Shown here piece after piece: positions 52,893 through 63,934 of a stretch of DNA of 64,000 bases. Position 1 is the first letter of the stretch. Every line of letters starts with the position of its first letter. The notes beneath the pieces are model-generated. The model made no database searches. It worked only from the letters and a program-made list of their open reading frames with translations, and was not told the DNA's origin. Position numbers and translations under genes: made by a program. This DNA comes from an uncultured Verrucomicrobiota bacterium (lineage in GTDB: Bacteria > Verrucomicrobiota > Verrucomicrobiia > Limisphaerales > UBA9464): assembly GCA_903907995.1 (NCBI GenBank), contig CAIVQH010000010.1, positions 53,023 through 117,022 of the forward strand. The letters are read 5' to 3'.

Positions 52893-53531
52893 ATGGTTCG
52901 CTACACGCTCCGGGGCCTGACTCACCCCCTCGAACATGAGTTGCATAGCGGTTTGAACACCGTGGGACGGAACCCGACCAACGAGTTCCGCATCTCGGAC
53001 GCTAGCGTCTCCAGTTTCCACGCAGAAGTCACGGTGCTGGAAGGAGGGGCCGGCGTCACCGTCCGCGATCTCCAGTCCACCAACGGCACCTTCATCGACA
53101 GCAGCCCGGTCGAGGAGGCCGTCATTCGGCCCGGCCAGACGCTCCAGATAGGGGCCGTGGAGCTTCGGCTCGAGATGGAGCAGTTCGAGATCAAGGTTCC
53201 GTTGCCCGCCGCGCCCAAGGTCGCCCAGGCGGCCGGCAGTGTTCAGGCGCTGCCTGATGGCACGCTGGCGTGCTCGCGAAATCCCTCGCTGCCGGCCACG
53301 CACCACGCCACGCACGGCTGCGCCGCCGTGGTCAAGTGCCCCGGCGTCTTCAACATCGCCAGCCTCCGCGCGATGAAGCTTTCCGGCGGCACCGCCGGCC
53401 TGCTGCTCTTCTGCCCCGACTGCAATGCCAAGTGCGAGCCGCTGCCCGGGGTCACCGACAGCGCCGCGGTGAAGAAAAAGGGCCTGTTCTCCCGGCTCAC
53501 CCAGACAATCCAGATCGGCTGGAAGAAGTGA
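52893..53531 (+). CDS. FHA domain protein with a Cys/His-rich C-terminus
   Basis: 212 aa. The FHA phosphothreonine-binding domain fills residues 1-95: NTVGRNPTNEFRISDASVSS with Gly25-Arg26, Ser41 and His43, then DLQSTNGTFID with Asn64-Gly65, the full set of conserved contacts. After a Pro/Ala linker, residues about 120-190 contain HHATHGCAAVVKCPGVFN and FCPDCNAKC, with two CxxC-like groups plus His, suggesting a zinc site. It ends with a basic amphipathic segment (FSRLTQTIQIGWKK). It reads out Ser/Thr kinase signalling, probably in the cytoplasm. No kinase gene is nearby. It lies 79 bp after mlaD. Confidence 0.85.
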   Translation: MVRYTLRGLTHPLEHELHSGLNTVGRNPTNEFRISDASVSSFHAEVTVLEGGAGVTVRDLQSTNGTFIDSSPVEEAVIRPGQTLQIGAVELRLEMEQFEIKVPLPAAPKVAQAAGSVQALPDGTLACSRNPSLPATHHATHGCAAVVKCPGVFNIASLRAMKLSGGTAGLLLFCPDCNAKCEPLPGVTDSAAVKKKGLFSRLTQTIQIGWKK

Positions 53532-53590
53532 CCCGTCGCACCGTCGAAAAATGCGCCATCGGTGGCGTAATCCATCTCCAGAACTTCAGA

Positions 53591-53686
53591 CGGGGCTGAA
53601 AGTCCTCCCGAGGAATGCCTGGATTGAAGCGAGCTTTGCGAGCGGAGCCCCAGGGTCACCGCGTCAAAGTAGTCGAGCGCTCTAAG
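53591..53686. repeat. Composite palindromic repeat copy B, left half (ends at the IS)
   Basis: GGGGCTGAAAGTCC then the 39-nt arm TGCCTGGATTGAAGCGAGC... (53616-53654) and GTCGAGCGCT just before the IS element. The order of blocks equals the left half of the copy at 8655-8895. The last five bases, CTAAG (53682-53686), are repeated directly after the IS. Confidence 0.8.
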
Positions 53687-55195
53687 CCGGAACGATGCAG
53701 TTGAAAAGGAGCCACCGCTTGGGAGTTGATTGGTGGTAGATGAAAACAACGCAATCGGAGGGCACACGCCCGGATCACCAAACGGTGGCCCCGAAATTGG
53801 AGTTCAAAACGGGTGGGCAGGCAATCGCGATCGAGTTCACCGACCAGGCGCTGTCCCCGCATGCCGGCAGCGCGACGTTCTGGGGCTGGCTGCGACCGCT
53901 GGCCTGGACGCGCCGGCTGGCGGCGGCGTTGCCGCATGATCTGCCCCGGTCCAACAACCGGCTTTTGCCCGTGGAAAAGGCGCTGGCGTTCATGCACGGG
54001 CTGCTATGTGACGCGCGCAAGCTGACCCAGGTGGCCTATCTGCGGCGGGACCGGCTGGTGCCCGAACTGCTGGGCATCCGACGTGTCGCCAGCCAGTCGG
54101 TGCTCTCCCGCTTCTTCCAGGGCTTCGGCTCGGCCGGGGAGAACCTGCACTGCTTCCGGCCGCTCTGGCATTGGTGCCTGGACCGGCTGCCCACGCGCAA
54201 GGCGGGTTACACGCTGGATCTGGACTCCACCCGGCTCCTCCACGAGGACGGCCAGCAGGAAGGCGTCGCGGTGGGCTACACCAAGCGGGGCCTCAAGCCG
54301 TGTCTGCATCCGCTCCTGGCGGTGGTCGCCGAGGTGCGGCTGGTGGCCCAGCTGTGGTTGCGCTCCGGCAATTCGACCTGCGGCAACAATGTCACGGCCT
54401 TCTTTCTCGACCTGTGGCAGAACCTGCCCCGCCACGTCCGCCTGGGGAGCGTCCGGGCCGATTCGGGCTTCTGCCTGCCCGAACTGCTGGAGCTGTGGGA
54501 ACGGCTGAAGCTGCCCTACGTGGTGGTGGCCCAGCTGAGCGAGCCGATCCAGGCCCTCCTGCGAAGCGGGTTGGAATGGGTGGCGACCGAGGTGCCGGGG
54601 ACGGAGGTGGCGGAGGTGGAATACCAGATGATCAGCTGGCCGCATCCGCGGCGGCTGGTGCTGATCCGCCATCAGGTGAGGGAGGACGAAAGCCGGGGCG
54701 GCAAGCGGCTGCTGGACGTGCCGGGCTACCGCTTCCAGGCGCTGGTGACGAGCCTGCCCCGGACCACCCACCGGCCGCTGGCGGTGTGGCGCCATTACAA
54801 CGGACGGGCCGACTGTGAGAATGTCATCAAAGAACTGCGCGAGGGCTTCGCCCTGCCGAGCCTGTGCCTGCAGGGCTTCTGGGCCACCGAGGCGGCCCTC
54901 AGCCTGGCCACGCTGACTTACAACCTGACCGTGCTCTTCCAACGGCATCTGGGCTGGCAGCGGAAGGTGACGGTGGCCAGCCTGCGCTTCTGGCTGTTCG
55001 TCACGGCCGGCGTCTTGGGCCATCCCGCCGGCAAACCCACCGTGAGACTGGCCGTCCCGCCCCGCGAACAGGAATGGTGGCAGTGCCTGTGGGAGAAAAT
55101 CCTGAGCCCGTTCCCCAACTGCAATGCAGTAGAAAACCGCCCCGTTTTAACCAGCTACGGATCGTGAAAAATCACTGCCTACTGCATCGTTCCGG
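53687..55195 (+). mobile_element. Complete IS1380-family insertion sequence
   Basis: 1509 bp with perfect 15-bp terminal inverted repeats: CCGGAACGATGCAGT at 53687-53701 and its reverse complement at 55181-55195. It is flanked by a 5-bp direct target duplication CTAAG (53682-53686 and 55196-55200). It contains one intact transposase gene. Intact ends, intact duplication and an uninterrupted gene point to a recent insertion. The target is the loop of a small hairpin inside the composite repeat. Confidence 0.95.
53740..55167 (+). CDS. IS1380 family transposase
   Basis: 475 aa, family length 430-480. DDE transposase with candidate catalytic residues in LDLDSTRL (Asp160 or Asp162), RADSGFC (Asp241) and YNGRADCENVIKELREGF, where Tyr353-x2-Arg356-x3-Glu360 fits the Y-(2)-R-(3)-E signature of IS4-related transposases. 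The GYTKRGLKPCLHPLLAVVAE segment after the first Asp is typical of IS1380. It cuts and moves the element by a DDE mechanism. The frame is complete and the start is 53 bp inside the left end. Confidence 0.95.
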   Translation: MKTTQSEGTRPDHQTVAPKLEFKTGGQAIAIEFTDQALSPHAGSATFWGWLRPLAWTRRLAAALPHDLPRSNNRLLPVEKALAFMHGLLCDARKLTQVAYLRRDRLVPELLGIRRVASQSVLSRFFQGFGSAGENLHCFRPLWHWCLDRLPTRKAGYTLDLDSTRLLHEDGQQEGVAVGYTKRGLKPCLHPLLAVVAEVRLVAQLWLRSGNSTCGNNVTAFFLDLWQNLPRHVRLGSVRADSGFCLPELLELWERLKLPYVVVAQLSEPIQALLRSGLEWVATEVPGTEVAEVEYQMISWPHPRRLVLIRHQVREDESRGGKRLLDVPGYRFQALVTSLPRTTHRPLAVWRHYNGRADCENVIKELREGFALPSLCLQGFWATEAALSLATLTYNLTVLFQRHLGWQRKVTVASLRFWLFVTAGVLGHPAGKPTVRLAVPPREQEWWQCLWEKILSPFPNCNAVENRPVLTSYGS

Positions 55196-55340
55196 CTAAG
55201 CGCGTCCACCAACGGTGGTACGCTTGAGTCGGGCCTCCAGCCATCAGACCGATCCGAAGGAGCTTGTTCTTGGGGCTCCGCTCACTGCGTTCGCCCCACC
55301 CCAGGCATTCCTCAGACGCGCCTTCGGCGCTGCGACCCCT
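55196..55340. repeat. Composite palindromic repeat copy B, right half
   Basis: It starts with the duplicated CTAAG, then GCGCG, which restores the hairpin AGCGCT-CTA-AGCGC when the IS is removed. The 39-nt arm at 55269-55307 (ending CCACCCCAGGCA) is the inverted partner of 53616-53654. The right end has GCGCCTTCGGCGC. It ends at the 3' end of the convergent sugar dehydrogenase gene. Confidence 0.8.
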
Positions 55341-55345
55341 ACCGC

Positions 55346-56686
55346 TCAGTTCGTCGCCGCCCGCTCCTCGGGCACGATTTTCCAGATCTTGCCGCGGCCC
55401 GGCGTGAGCGTGGTGGAGCCGTTCGTCAGCACATAGACTTCGCCGTCATTGTCCTGGCCGAACGCCGTCACACAGCCGAAGAACTTGCCCGCGCCGCTCA
55501 CCCGCAGCGGTTCCACCGCCCACTGGCCCTTGCCGCCGGCCGGCCGGCGCGCGACGAAGAGCCGGCCCTGCGGCTGGCCCTGGGTGCCGGACCAGTCGCC
55601 GTAGATGTAATGGCCGGTGAACTCCGGCAGCGCCTTGCCCCGGTACACGTAGCCGCCGGTCACACTGCAGCCGAAAGCCTCGGGATCCTGGTGCCAGCCG
55701 CTGATGTTCTTGTACACGGCGATCGGGTCGATCAGGGGTTCGCCGCGCAAACCTTTTTCGGCCTTGGGTTCGGAGGGCGGGAGTTCCGGGTGCTCCCGGT
55801 TCATGCCGTCGAAGCCTTCGCGCAGCGGCCAGCCGTAGTTGCCGCCCTTGGCGATGATGTTCACTTCCTCCCAGCGACTCTGGCCGACGTCGCCCTCGTA
55901 AAGCTCATGGTTGCCGCCCTGGTCGAAGGAGATCGCCCACGGATTGCGCACACCGTAGGCGTAGATTTCCGGCAGGCCCTCCTTGCCGCTGGCAAACGGG
56001 TTGTCGGACGGGATGCGATACGCCTTGCCCGACGCCGCATCGGCGCCGCTCACATCGACGCGGAGAATCTTCGCGAGCAGCGTGCGGAGGCTCTGGCCGT
56101 TGCCTTCGGGCACGTGGCCCAGGCCGATGTCACAGCCCTTCGGCCCGCCGCCGTCGCCCACCGAGATGTAGAGGAAACCGTCGGGCCCGAAGGCGATCCG
56201 GCCGCCGTTGTGGTTGAAGTAGGGCTTGTCCACCTCGAGGATGATCTTCTCCGAGGCGGGATCGACCTTCAGCGGCTTGGCGGCGGGCAACGTGAATTCG
56301 CTCACCCGCAGCGTGCAGTCATACTCCGCCGGCGCGCTCGCACGGCGCGGCGCGGTGTAGCAGGCGAAGAGCCGGCGGTTCTTGGCGAAATCCGGATGCA
56401 GCGCCAGGCAGAGCAGGCCGCGTTCGTCGAAAGAGTTCTGGTTGATCGCCGAGAGCAGGCTCCGGACATCCGCGACCGGCGTCTCGGTCAGTCCGCCACC
56501 GGCCTTCATCAGGCGGATGTAGCCGACCTGGTCCGCCACCAGCGCCCGGCCATCGGGCAACGGCACGAAACTTACCGGCTCAACCACGCCGTCGGCGACG
56601 AGCTTGAGCGAGACATGGGCGGGCTCGGCCTGGACCGAGACGGAAACGGTCAGGGCGGCCGTCAGCAGCAGTGCGGGAATTTTCAT
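55346..56686 (-). CDS. Exported PQQ-type sugar dehydrogenase (glucose/sorbosone dehydrogenase family)
   Basis: 446 aa with signal peptide MKIPALLLTAALTVSVSVQA. Six-bladed propeller: FVPLPDGRALVADQVGYIRL, ERGLLCLALHPDFAKNRRLF, FNHNGGRIAFGPDGFLYISV then GDGGG (metal and cofactor side), YGVRNPWAISFDQ, GYVYRGKALPEF with GHYIYGDW, and a final DGEVYVLTN. The family oxidises sugars in the periplasm with PQQ or a related cofactor. No PQQ synthesis genes are in the window. The start at 56686 is well supported by the signal. The right end of the split composite repeat abuts its stop. Confidence 0.88.
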   Translation of the reverse strand: MKIPALLLTAALTVSVSVQAEPAHVSLKLVADGVVEPVSFVPLPDGRALVADQVGYIRLMKAGGGLTETPVADVRSLLSAINQNSFDERGLLCLALHPDFAKNRRLFACYTAPRRASAPAEYDCTLRVSEFTLPAAKPLKVDPASEKIILEVDKPYFNHNGGRIAFGPDGFLYISVGDGGGPKGCDIGLGHVPEGNGQSLRTLLAKILRVDVSGADAASGKAYRIPSDNPFASGKEGLPEIYAYGVRNPWAISFDQGGNHELYEGDVGQSRWEEVNIIAKGGNYGWPLREGFDGMNREHPELPPSEPKAEKGLRGEPLIDPIAVYKNISGWHQDPEAFGCSVTGGYVYRGKALPEFTGHYIYGDWSGTQGQPQGRLFVARRPAGGKGQWAVEPLRVSGAGKFFGCVTAFGQDNDGEVYVLTNGSTTLTPGRGKIWKIVPEERAATN

Positions 56687-57003
56687 CGGTGAACGGGCGC
56701 ACGATAAGCAGCTTTGGCCGGATGGGAAGGGGCGAGTTATCGGAGTGTGTCCTTAATCCCAATCTTAATCTTACCCGCAATCTTGGTGGCGGAACGCAGA
56801 TGGAGGGATCAGGCCACGGCCAGTTCGCAATGGGCAATGCCACCTTGCGCCGGCCAGAAAATGGGTTTGCAGAAGCCACCGTCACCGCTACCTATTGGAG
56901 CGTTCCAGGCCGTCCGGTCCGGCTGTGTGGTTCGCCGCCGGCGGTCACCGACCTCAGGGTTGAGGCCGTGAAAACAGAAACGCACCGTGATCAAAACGAC
57001 ACC
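56687..57003. other. Intergenic region with a one-arm AATCTT-type repeat
   Basis: 317 bp between divergent genes. At 56752-56786 there is a degenerate run of 6-mers (TAATCC, CAATCT, TAATCT, then GCAATCT) related to the GATTAN class on the other strand. The rest, including a TGAGGCCGTGAAAACAG stretch before the rhodanese start, shows no gene. Confidence 0.5.
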
Positions 57004-57390
57004 ATGAAAAAGCTGCTCGCCCTGTTTGCCACCCTGTTGCTCGCCGGTTCCGCTTTCGCCGCGGAATTTCCCGACATCACGATTTCCGAGGTCAAGGAAC
57101 TGGCCCTGTCGAAGAAGGCCGTGATCATCGACGTCAACGGCACCGAGTCCTACGCCAAGGGCCATGTCCCCGGCGCGCTGGATTTCGACGTCATCGAGAA
57201 CAATTTTGCCAAGGCCCTGCCGGCGGACAAGAACACCCTGATCATCGCCTATTGCGGCGGGCCCCAGTGCAAGGCCTATCAGGAGGCCGCGAAGGCCGCC
57301 GCGAAGCTCGGCTACAAGAACGTGAGACATATGTCCGCAGGCATCTCCGGCTGGAACAAGGCCGGTGCCCCGACGGAGGCGGCCAAGTAA
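57004..57390 (+). CDS. Periplasmic single-domain rhodanese
   Basis: 128 aa from the ATG at 57004, with signal peptide MKKLLALFATLLLAGSAFAA. The rhodanese fold is visible: AVIIDVNGTESYAKGHVPGALDF, then the active-site loop YCGGPQCKAYQEAAKAAAKL with Cys84 as probable catalytic residue, and the C-terminal NVRHMSAGISGWNKAG. The usual D-x-R of the first motif is replaced by DVNGTES. It probably transfers sulfur or binds a thiol substrate outside the cytoplasm. An in-frame extension upstream to 56671 lacks a signal and is rejected. A terminator follows. Confidence 0.88.
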   Translation: MKKLLALFATLLLAGSAFAAEFPDITISEVKELALSKKAVIIDVNGTESYAKGHVPGALDFDVIENNFAKALPADKNTLIIAYCGGPQCKAYQEAAKAAAKLGYKNVRHMSAGISGWNKAGAPTEAAK

Positions 57391-57409
57391 GCCGGACCCA
57401 TTTTATGAG

Positions 57410-57440
57410 ACGGGCGTCCTCGAAAGGGATGCCCGTTTTC
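57410..57440 (+). terminator. Intrinsic terminator of the rhodanese gene
   Basis: Stem ACGGGCGTCC / GGATGCCCGT with one G-T pair and a 7-nt loop, followed by TTTCCGTTTT. Confidence 0.75.
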
Positions 57441-57482
57441 CGTTTTCACCCGGAAGGTCCGATCAGAACCGGCGCTGCCGGC

Positions 57483-60000
<2,518 letters not shown>

Positions 60001-60083
60001 CACAAGCAATCCTCCTTGCCCGCTTGACCGGCTCACGCGACGGGCGGACGCTCCCATGCACTCCCCTTGAGAAGTGCTGCGGC

Positions 60084-60965
60084 ATGAACTCTTCCGCCGA
60101 CCCATTGCCCGTCGTGCTCGTGACCGGTGCCAGCTCCGGGCTGGGACTGGCCATCGCGCGCCAGCTGGCCACGCTGCCCTACCGGCTCGTGCTCACCGCC
60201 CGGGAAGGCTCGCTCGGCCGCTTCGCTGCGGCGGGGATCACCGCCACCGACCGGATTCATCTGCTGCCACTGGAGGTGGCGGAATCCGCGCAGCGGGAGG
60301 GCGTCATCCGCGAGATCGAGCGCCGCTGGGGCGGGGTGGATGTGCTCATCAACAACGCGGGAATTGCCTACCGCGCCGTGGCCGAGCACTGGGATGACGC
60401 AGCCTGGCGCGACATCATGGAGGTGGACGTTCGCGCACCGCTCGACCTCGCGCGGCTCGTGCTGCCTGGCATGCGCGCGAAGCGGGCCGGACGCATCCTC
60501 AACGTCTCCTCCGTCGGCGGCATGATGGCGATGCCCACCATGTCGCTGTACAGTGCGGCGAAGTTCGCCCTCGAAGGGGCCTCGGAATCGCTGTGGTACG
60601 AGGTGCGGCCGTGGGGCGTACACGTGTCGCTGATCGAGCCGGGGTTCATCCGTTCCGACTCGTTCCGCAACACGCGCTTCACGCAGCGCAGCTTCGCGGC
60701 CGCGATGAATGACCGCGATCCCTACCACGCGCATTACCAGTACATGGCCGCCTTCATCGAGCGCATGATGGAGCGCACCGTGGCCACGCCCGAGCGGGTT
60801 TCCGCCCGCGTGGTGAAGACGCTGCGCCAGCGAAACCCGCCCCTGCGCGTGTACGCCACGCCCGATGCCCACCTCTTCGCGCTGCTGCGCCGCCTGCTGC
60901 CGCGCGGGATGTACCACTGCGTCCTCTACCGCACCCTGCCCGATGTGCGGCGGTGGGGAGGGTAG
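60084..60965 (+). CDS. Short-chain dehydrogenase/reductase
   Basis: 293 aa from the ATG at 60084. Classical SDR: NAD(P)-binding VLVTGASSGLGLAIARQL, NNAG in DVLINNAGIAYRA, catalytic Ser in NVSSVGG and the YSAAK active site (Tyr and Lys) in TMSLYSAAKFALEGASESLW, then EPGFIRSDSF. The basic residue after the Gly motif region (LTAREG) suggests NADP preference. The C-terminal 80 residues (ERVSARVVKTLRQRNPPLRV, then YATPDAHLFALLRRLLPRGM) match the longer SDR group acting on lipids or polyketides. The substrate is not known. An earlier in-frame start at 60024 lacks support. A small repeat overlaps its stop. Confidence 0.9.
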   Translation: MNSSADPLPVVLVTGASSGLGLAIARQLATLPYRLVLTAREGSLGRFAAAGITATDRIHLLPLEVAESAQREGVIREIERRWGGVDVLINNAGIAYRAVAEHWDDAAWRDIMEVDVRAPLDLARLVLPGMRAKRAGRILNVSSVGGMMAMPTMSLYSAAKFALEGASESLWYEVRPWGVHVSLIEPGFIRSDSFRNTRFTQRSFAAAMNDRDPYHAHYQYMAAFIERMMERTVATPERVSARVVKTLRQRNPPLRVYATPDAHLFALLRRLLPRGMYHCVLYRTLPDVRRWGG

Positions 60966-61010
60966 GTATGAGGTGATGCTAGACGGTTATCGTCCTCACC
61001 TTTTCACCTC
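60961..61010. repeat. Short hairpin repeat with AGGTGA-type units
   Basis: GGTAGGTATGAGGTGATG (60961-60978), then after 15 nt CCTCACCTTTTCACCTC (60994-61010), a complementary run of CACCT units. It is a smaller member of the tandem-unit hairpin class, at the convergent 3' ends of the SDR and propeller genes. Confidence 0.65.
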
Positions 61011-61052
61011 AAAGCAGGTGGGACTGAACCCTCCGGCCCATGTCAACCGATG

Positions 61053-63068
61053 TCACCGTTCAACCACCCGATACAGTTGGAGCGAGGTGGCGGTGGGATT
61101 GGGGTCCAATATGGGGTTTGAGGTGTTAATGGTGCCAATCGGGTGCCAAATGCCGTGACTGTCCGAAGTTTGCAAAATGTAGCTCCGGCCAGCCACCCCC
61201 CTGAGGGTCATGTGGAATCCTAACGCAGGCAGCAGGGCCCTGGGCGTGAGCCTGGGGAGAACTTGTTTCAGGCTGCAAAAGAGCTGGCCATTTTCGCCCA
61301 CAGCGACGTACGCACCGTCCTTGTAGGCGATGCTGATCAGGTTGTTCGCGCCATAGATCTGGCTGTAGGTCCAAGTGGCGCCATCCTTTGAATATCCAAG
61401 GTAGCCGCTTTCGCCCACCGCCACAAACCCGTCCTCGGCGTAGATCACCCGGTTCAGCAAGTGAAGGCCCGGATATTTGGTCCAAGTCCCCCCGTTGGGG
61501 GAAACGGCGATCAGGCGGTCACCGACGAAGACATGGATGCCACGGCCATAGGCCAGGCTTGGGCCGTAGTCGGCGTTGTCTGACATGGCCTGGTACACAA
61601 TGCCGGTGTCTTTGATCGTCCAGTTCAGGCCATCGCGGCTGAGGCTGACTCCGACATGGGTGGCCGGATAAACGGGGTAGGCAATGGCCACGAACTGGCT
61701 GCCATCATCGATGAGGCTGCGCACATTGTTGACGGGACTGCCGGCGGCGCGCCAGCTCAGGCCGTCGATGGAAGTGAGATAGGCGCCAGCCGCCACATAG
61801 CGGCCGCGCGCGTAGGTCACGCCCCGCAGGGTAAGGCGGGGATTGGCACTGTTGGAGTAGCGCTGGGTCCAGTCATGACCGGTGGTGCTCGTGAGAATGG
61901 TGCCTTTGGTGCCGGTGGCGAAGATCAGGCCGCCGCCGGTATCGACACCCACCAGGGCCTCTTTGGTCCCGCTGTTTTCCCGCTGCCAATCCAAGCCGTT
62001 CGTGGAGCTCAGGATGAGGCCGTTCAGGCCCACGGCATTGAAGCCGGAGGGCGTGGCGGTCACGCCATACAGGCTGTCGCCGCCGTGGTTCGGGGAGTCC
62101 CAGCGGATGCCATCCTCAGAATACTGCGTGATCCCTTTGGAATCGAGGGCCACAAAGCGCCCTTGGAGATGGACGACGCCGACGAGCAGGGCCGAGGTCA
62201 CCTGGGTGTCAAATGTCCAGCGCAGGCCGTCGTCGGAATATCCGATCACCCCCTGACCCACCATCACATAACGGCCCTGGGCGTAGGCCGCATCGGTCAG
62301 GGTGAATACGCCGGCGGGTTTTTGGACCGTCCAGCTTGCTCCGCCGTCACCGGAAACGGCAAACGCACCATTCGTCCTGCCGAGGGGCGAGCTGCCCAGA
62401 GCGAAACACAGCCCGTTCAGGTAACGCAGATTGCCCCAATGCGATGCTTCACGGGAAGAGTTCGGGATCGGATCGACCGGATGAGACTGCCAGTTCGTGC
62501 CGTCGGGCGAAAGCCAGGCGCCATTTTCGGGGCTGAGCAGCACGAAATGATCCTGGGCAAAGACGAGGCCGGCGCTGAGGGGGGAAGCAAGCAGGGGCCG
62601 TGAATTCCAGGTGAACGCATCCTTCGAAACATCCAGGCTGTCCGTGCCGGCGGCTACAAACAGTCCGTTGCCGTAAGCGGCGGCGTTCCAATTGTGGGGA
62701 CGGATGCTGGCTTGCCAGCGCCACGAAAGCCCGTTGGCTGAGGTAAAGGTTGATTGGTCATACCCGGCCAGCCCATACAGGGTCCCGTTCGCCGTGAGAA
62801 AAATGCTGTTGGAGGTCACCGGCATGTTGGTCCGGCTCCAATACTCGCCGTCCAGAGAGCTGCAGATCGCCTGTTTTCCCCGGGCTACCAGCACCTGGTC
62901 CCTGAAGGCATGGAGGTTGTACACCGGTTGGCCTACGCCGACCGGAAACACCGAAACCCAGTTGGTGGGCAGCTCGGCGGACACTTGCAGGCTGAACAGC
63001 ACTCCCAGCAGGAACAGGAGTGGGAGCGCGACGAACGAGGACCGAACTCGGTCTGGGCGGGCGAGCAT
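61053..63068 (-). CDS. Exported BNR/sialidase-like propeller repeat protein
   Basis: 671 aa from the ATG at 63068, with signal peptide (SFVALPLLFLLGVLFSLQVS). The body is a chain of about 12 short repeats ending in D-G-x-x-W or a variant: DGTNWQSHP, GGASWTVQKP, DGLRWTFDT, DGIRWDSPN, NGLDWQREN, GHDWTQRY, DGLSWRAAG, DGLNWTIKD, GGTWTKYP, DGATWTYSQ. These alternate with G-x-F/Y-V-A-V-G strands, as in BNR or YCF48-like beta-propellers. The last 60 residues form a separate beta domain (GRSYILQTSDSHGIWHPIGT then LQLYRVVER) of a kind frequently seen at the C-terminus of secreted Verrucomicrobia proteins, perhaps a sorting or binding module. No sialidase catalytic residues were identified. Confidence 0.75.
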   Translation of the reverse strand: MLARPDRVRSSFVALPLLFLLGVLFSLQVSAELPTNWVSVFPVGVGQPVYNLHAFRDQVLVARGKQAICSSLDGEYWSRTNMPVTSNSIFLTANGTLYGLAGYDQSTFTSANGLSWRWQASIRPHNWNAAAYGNGLFVAAGTDSLDVSKDAFTWNSRPLLASPLSAGLVFAQDHFVLLSPENGAWLSPDGTNWQSHPVDPIPNSSREASHWGNLRYLNGLCFALGSSPLGRTNGAFAVSGDGGASWTVQKPAGVFTLTDAAYAQGRYVMVGQGVIGYSDDGLRWTFDTQVTSALLVGVVHLQGRFVALDSKGITQYSEDGIRWDSPNHGGDSLYGVTATPSGFNAVGLNGLILSSTNGLDWQRENSGTKEALVGVDTGGGLIFATGTKGTILTSTTGHDWTQRYSNSANPRLTLRGVTYARGRYVAAGAYLTSIDGLSWRAAGSPVNNVRSLIDDGSQFVAIAYPVYPATHVGVSLSRDGLNWTIKDTGIVYQAMSDNADYGPSLAYGRGIHVFVGDRLIAVSPNGGTWTKYPGLHLLNRVIYAEDGFVAVGESGYLGYSKDGATWTYSQIYGANNLISIAYKDGAYVAVGENGQLFCSLKQVLPRLTPRALLPALGFHMTLRGVAGRSYILQTSDSHGIWHPIGTINTSNPILDPNPTATSLQLYRVVER

Positions 63069-63285
63069 GGTTGGGAATATGGATCCGAGAGATTTAGGAG
63101 GGGATGAAGATCGGTACTCCTGCCGCCTCCCGCATGAATGGTTACAAGCTGACTGAGCCGCCCGGTAAGCTGTCAATGCTGAATCGATTGGGAGGACCGC
63201 TGATGCCATGATGGCAACTCGTCCATGACTGTATTCATCATGAGATTTCGGCCGCGTTGGGCACCCGCTTCGGCATCTTGGTGGC

Positions 63286-63813
63286 ATGAAGACAAGCATG
63301 GGAAGTGTGCTCGCGCTGTCAGTTGCACGGTTGCTGGCGGGTTGCGGCGGAAATGAGGATCGTGAGCCACATATTTCCTACAAATATCAGACTTCGCTGG
63401 AGTCCAAGTCTCCCAATGGGCAGGTCACGGTGCTGCTGGTGGAGGCGGATTCCGGGATCGATCGCAATTTCGAAATCCGAGTCCATGGCCCCAATATGGC
63501 GACTGGCCGGCACTTGGTGATCTTCATCTCCCCAGACGAGGGTCGCGGTCCAAAAGAATGCCTCCATTGGTCGCCGGATAGCCGGTATTTCCTACTGACC
63601 GGTGGCAGCTTTGCCGTGAAGCCTGAGGACATGATCGCCCCTGGTTGCGAGCTGTACCTGCTCTTCGATGCGGTCAAGCACCGCCTCTGGTGCAACGCAT
63701 TGCAGACCGACTATGATCGCTTCAACCTCACCGACCTCGCCACGCGCGGCTTTGATACGAACCGAATTTGCCATCCGCCGATGGCCACCTCTTCTTTGGA
63801 AATGGCACGGTAG
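63286..63813 (+). CDS. Small putative lipoprotein, unknown function
   Basis: 175 aa. The N-terminus MKTSMGSVLALSVARLLAGC ends in a lipobox (LAGC, Cys20), so it is probably lipid-anchored outside the cytoplasm. The mature part has SPNGQVTVLLVEADSGIDRN, GRGPKECLHWSPDSRYFLLT then GGSF, and YLLFDAVKHRLWCNA, which reads like a single beta-propeller-type blade pair (SPDSRYFLL is a WD40/TolB-like phrase). No family was recognised. Composition is more AT-rich than most neighbours. It is divergent from the propeller gene. 63814-63934 holds no feature. Confidence 0.55.
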   Translation: MKTSMGSVLALSVARLLAGCGGNEDREPHISYKYQTSLESKSPNGQVTVLLVEADSGIDRNFEIRVHGPNMATGRHLVIFISPDEGRGPKECLHWSPDSRYFLLTGGSFAVKPEDMIAPGCELYLLFDAVKHRLWCNALQTDYDRFNLTDLATRGFDTNRICHPPMATSSLEMAR

Positions 63814-63934
63814 GCGGAAACATCGCGACCAGTTCTGGTCTGATGCCGAACCAAAGCCTTCGTTGCCGCCAGCTTTCCCCTTTCGTCCGGCCCCTGCTTT
63901 CCTTGCGGGTGAGTTGGAAGCCAGACGGCAGTTT

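Noticed and set aside
53740..55167. Composite transposon with cargo
   Set aside because: Only one IS copy with its own ends and target duplication is present; neighbouring genes lie outside it.
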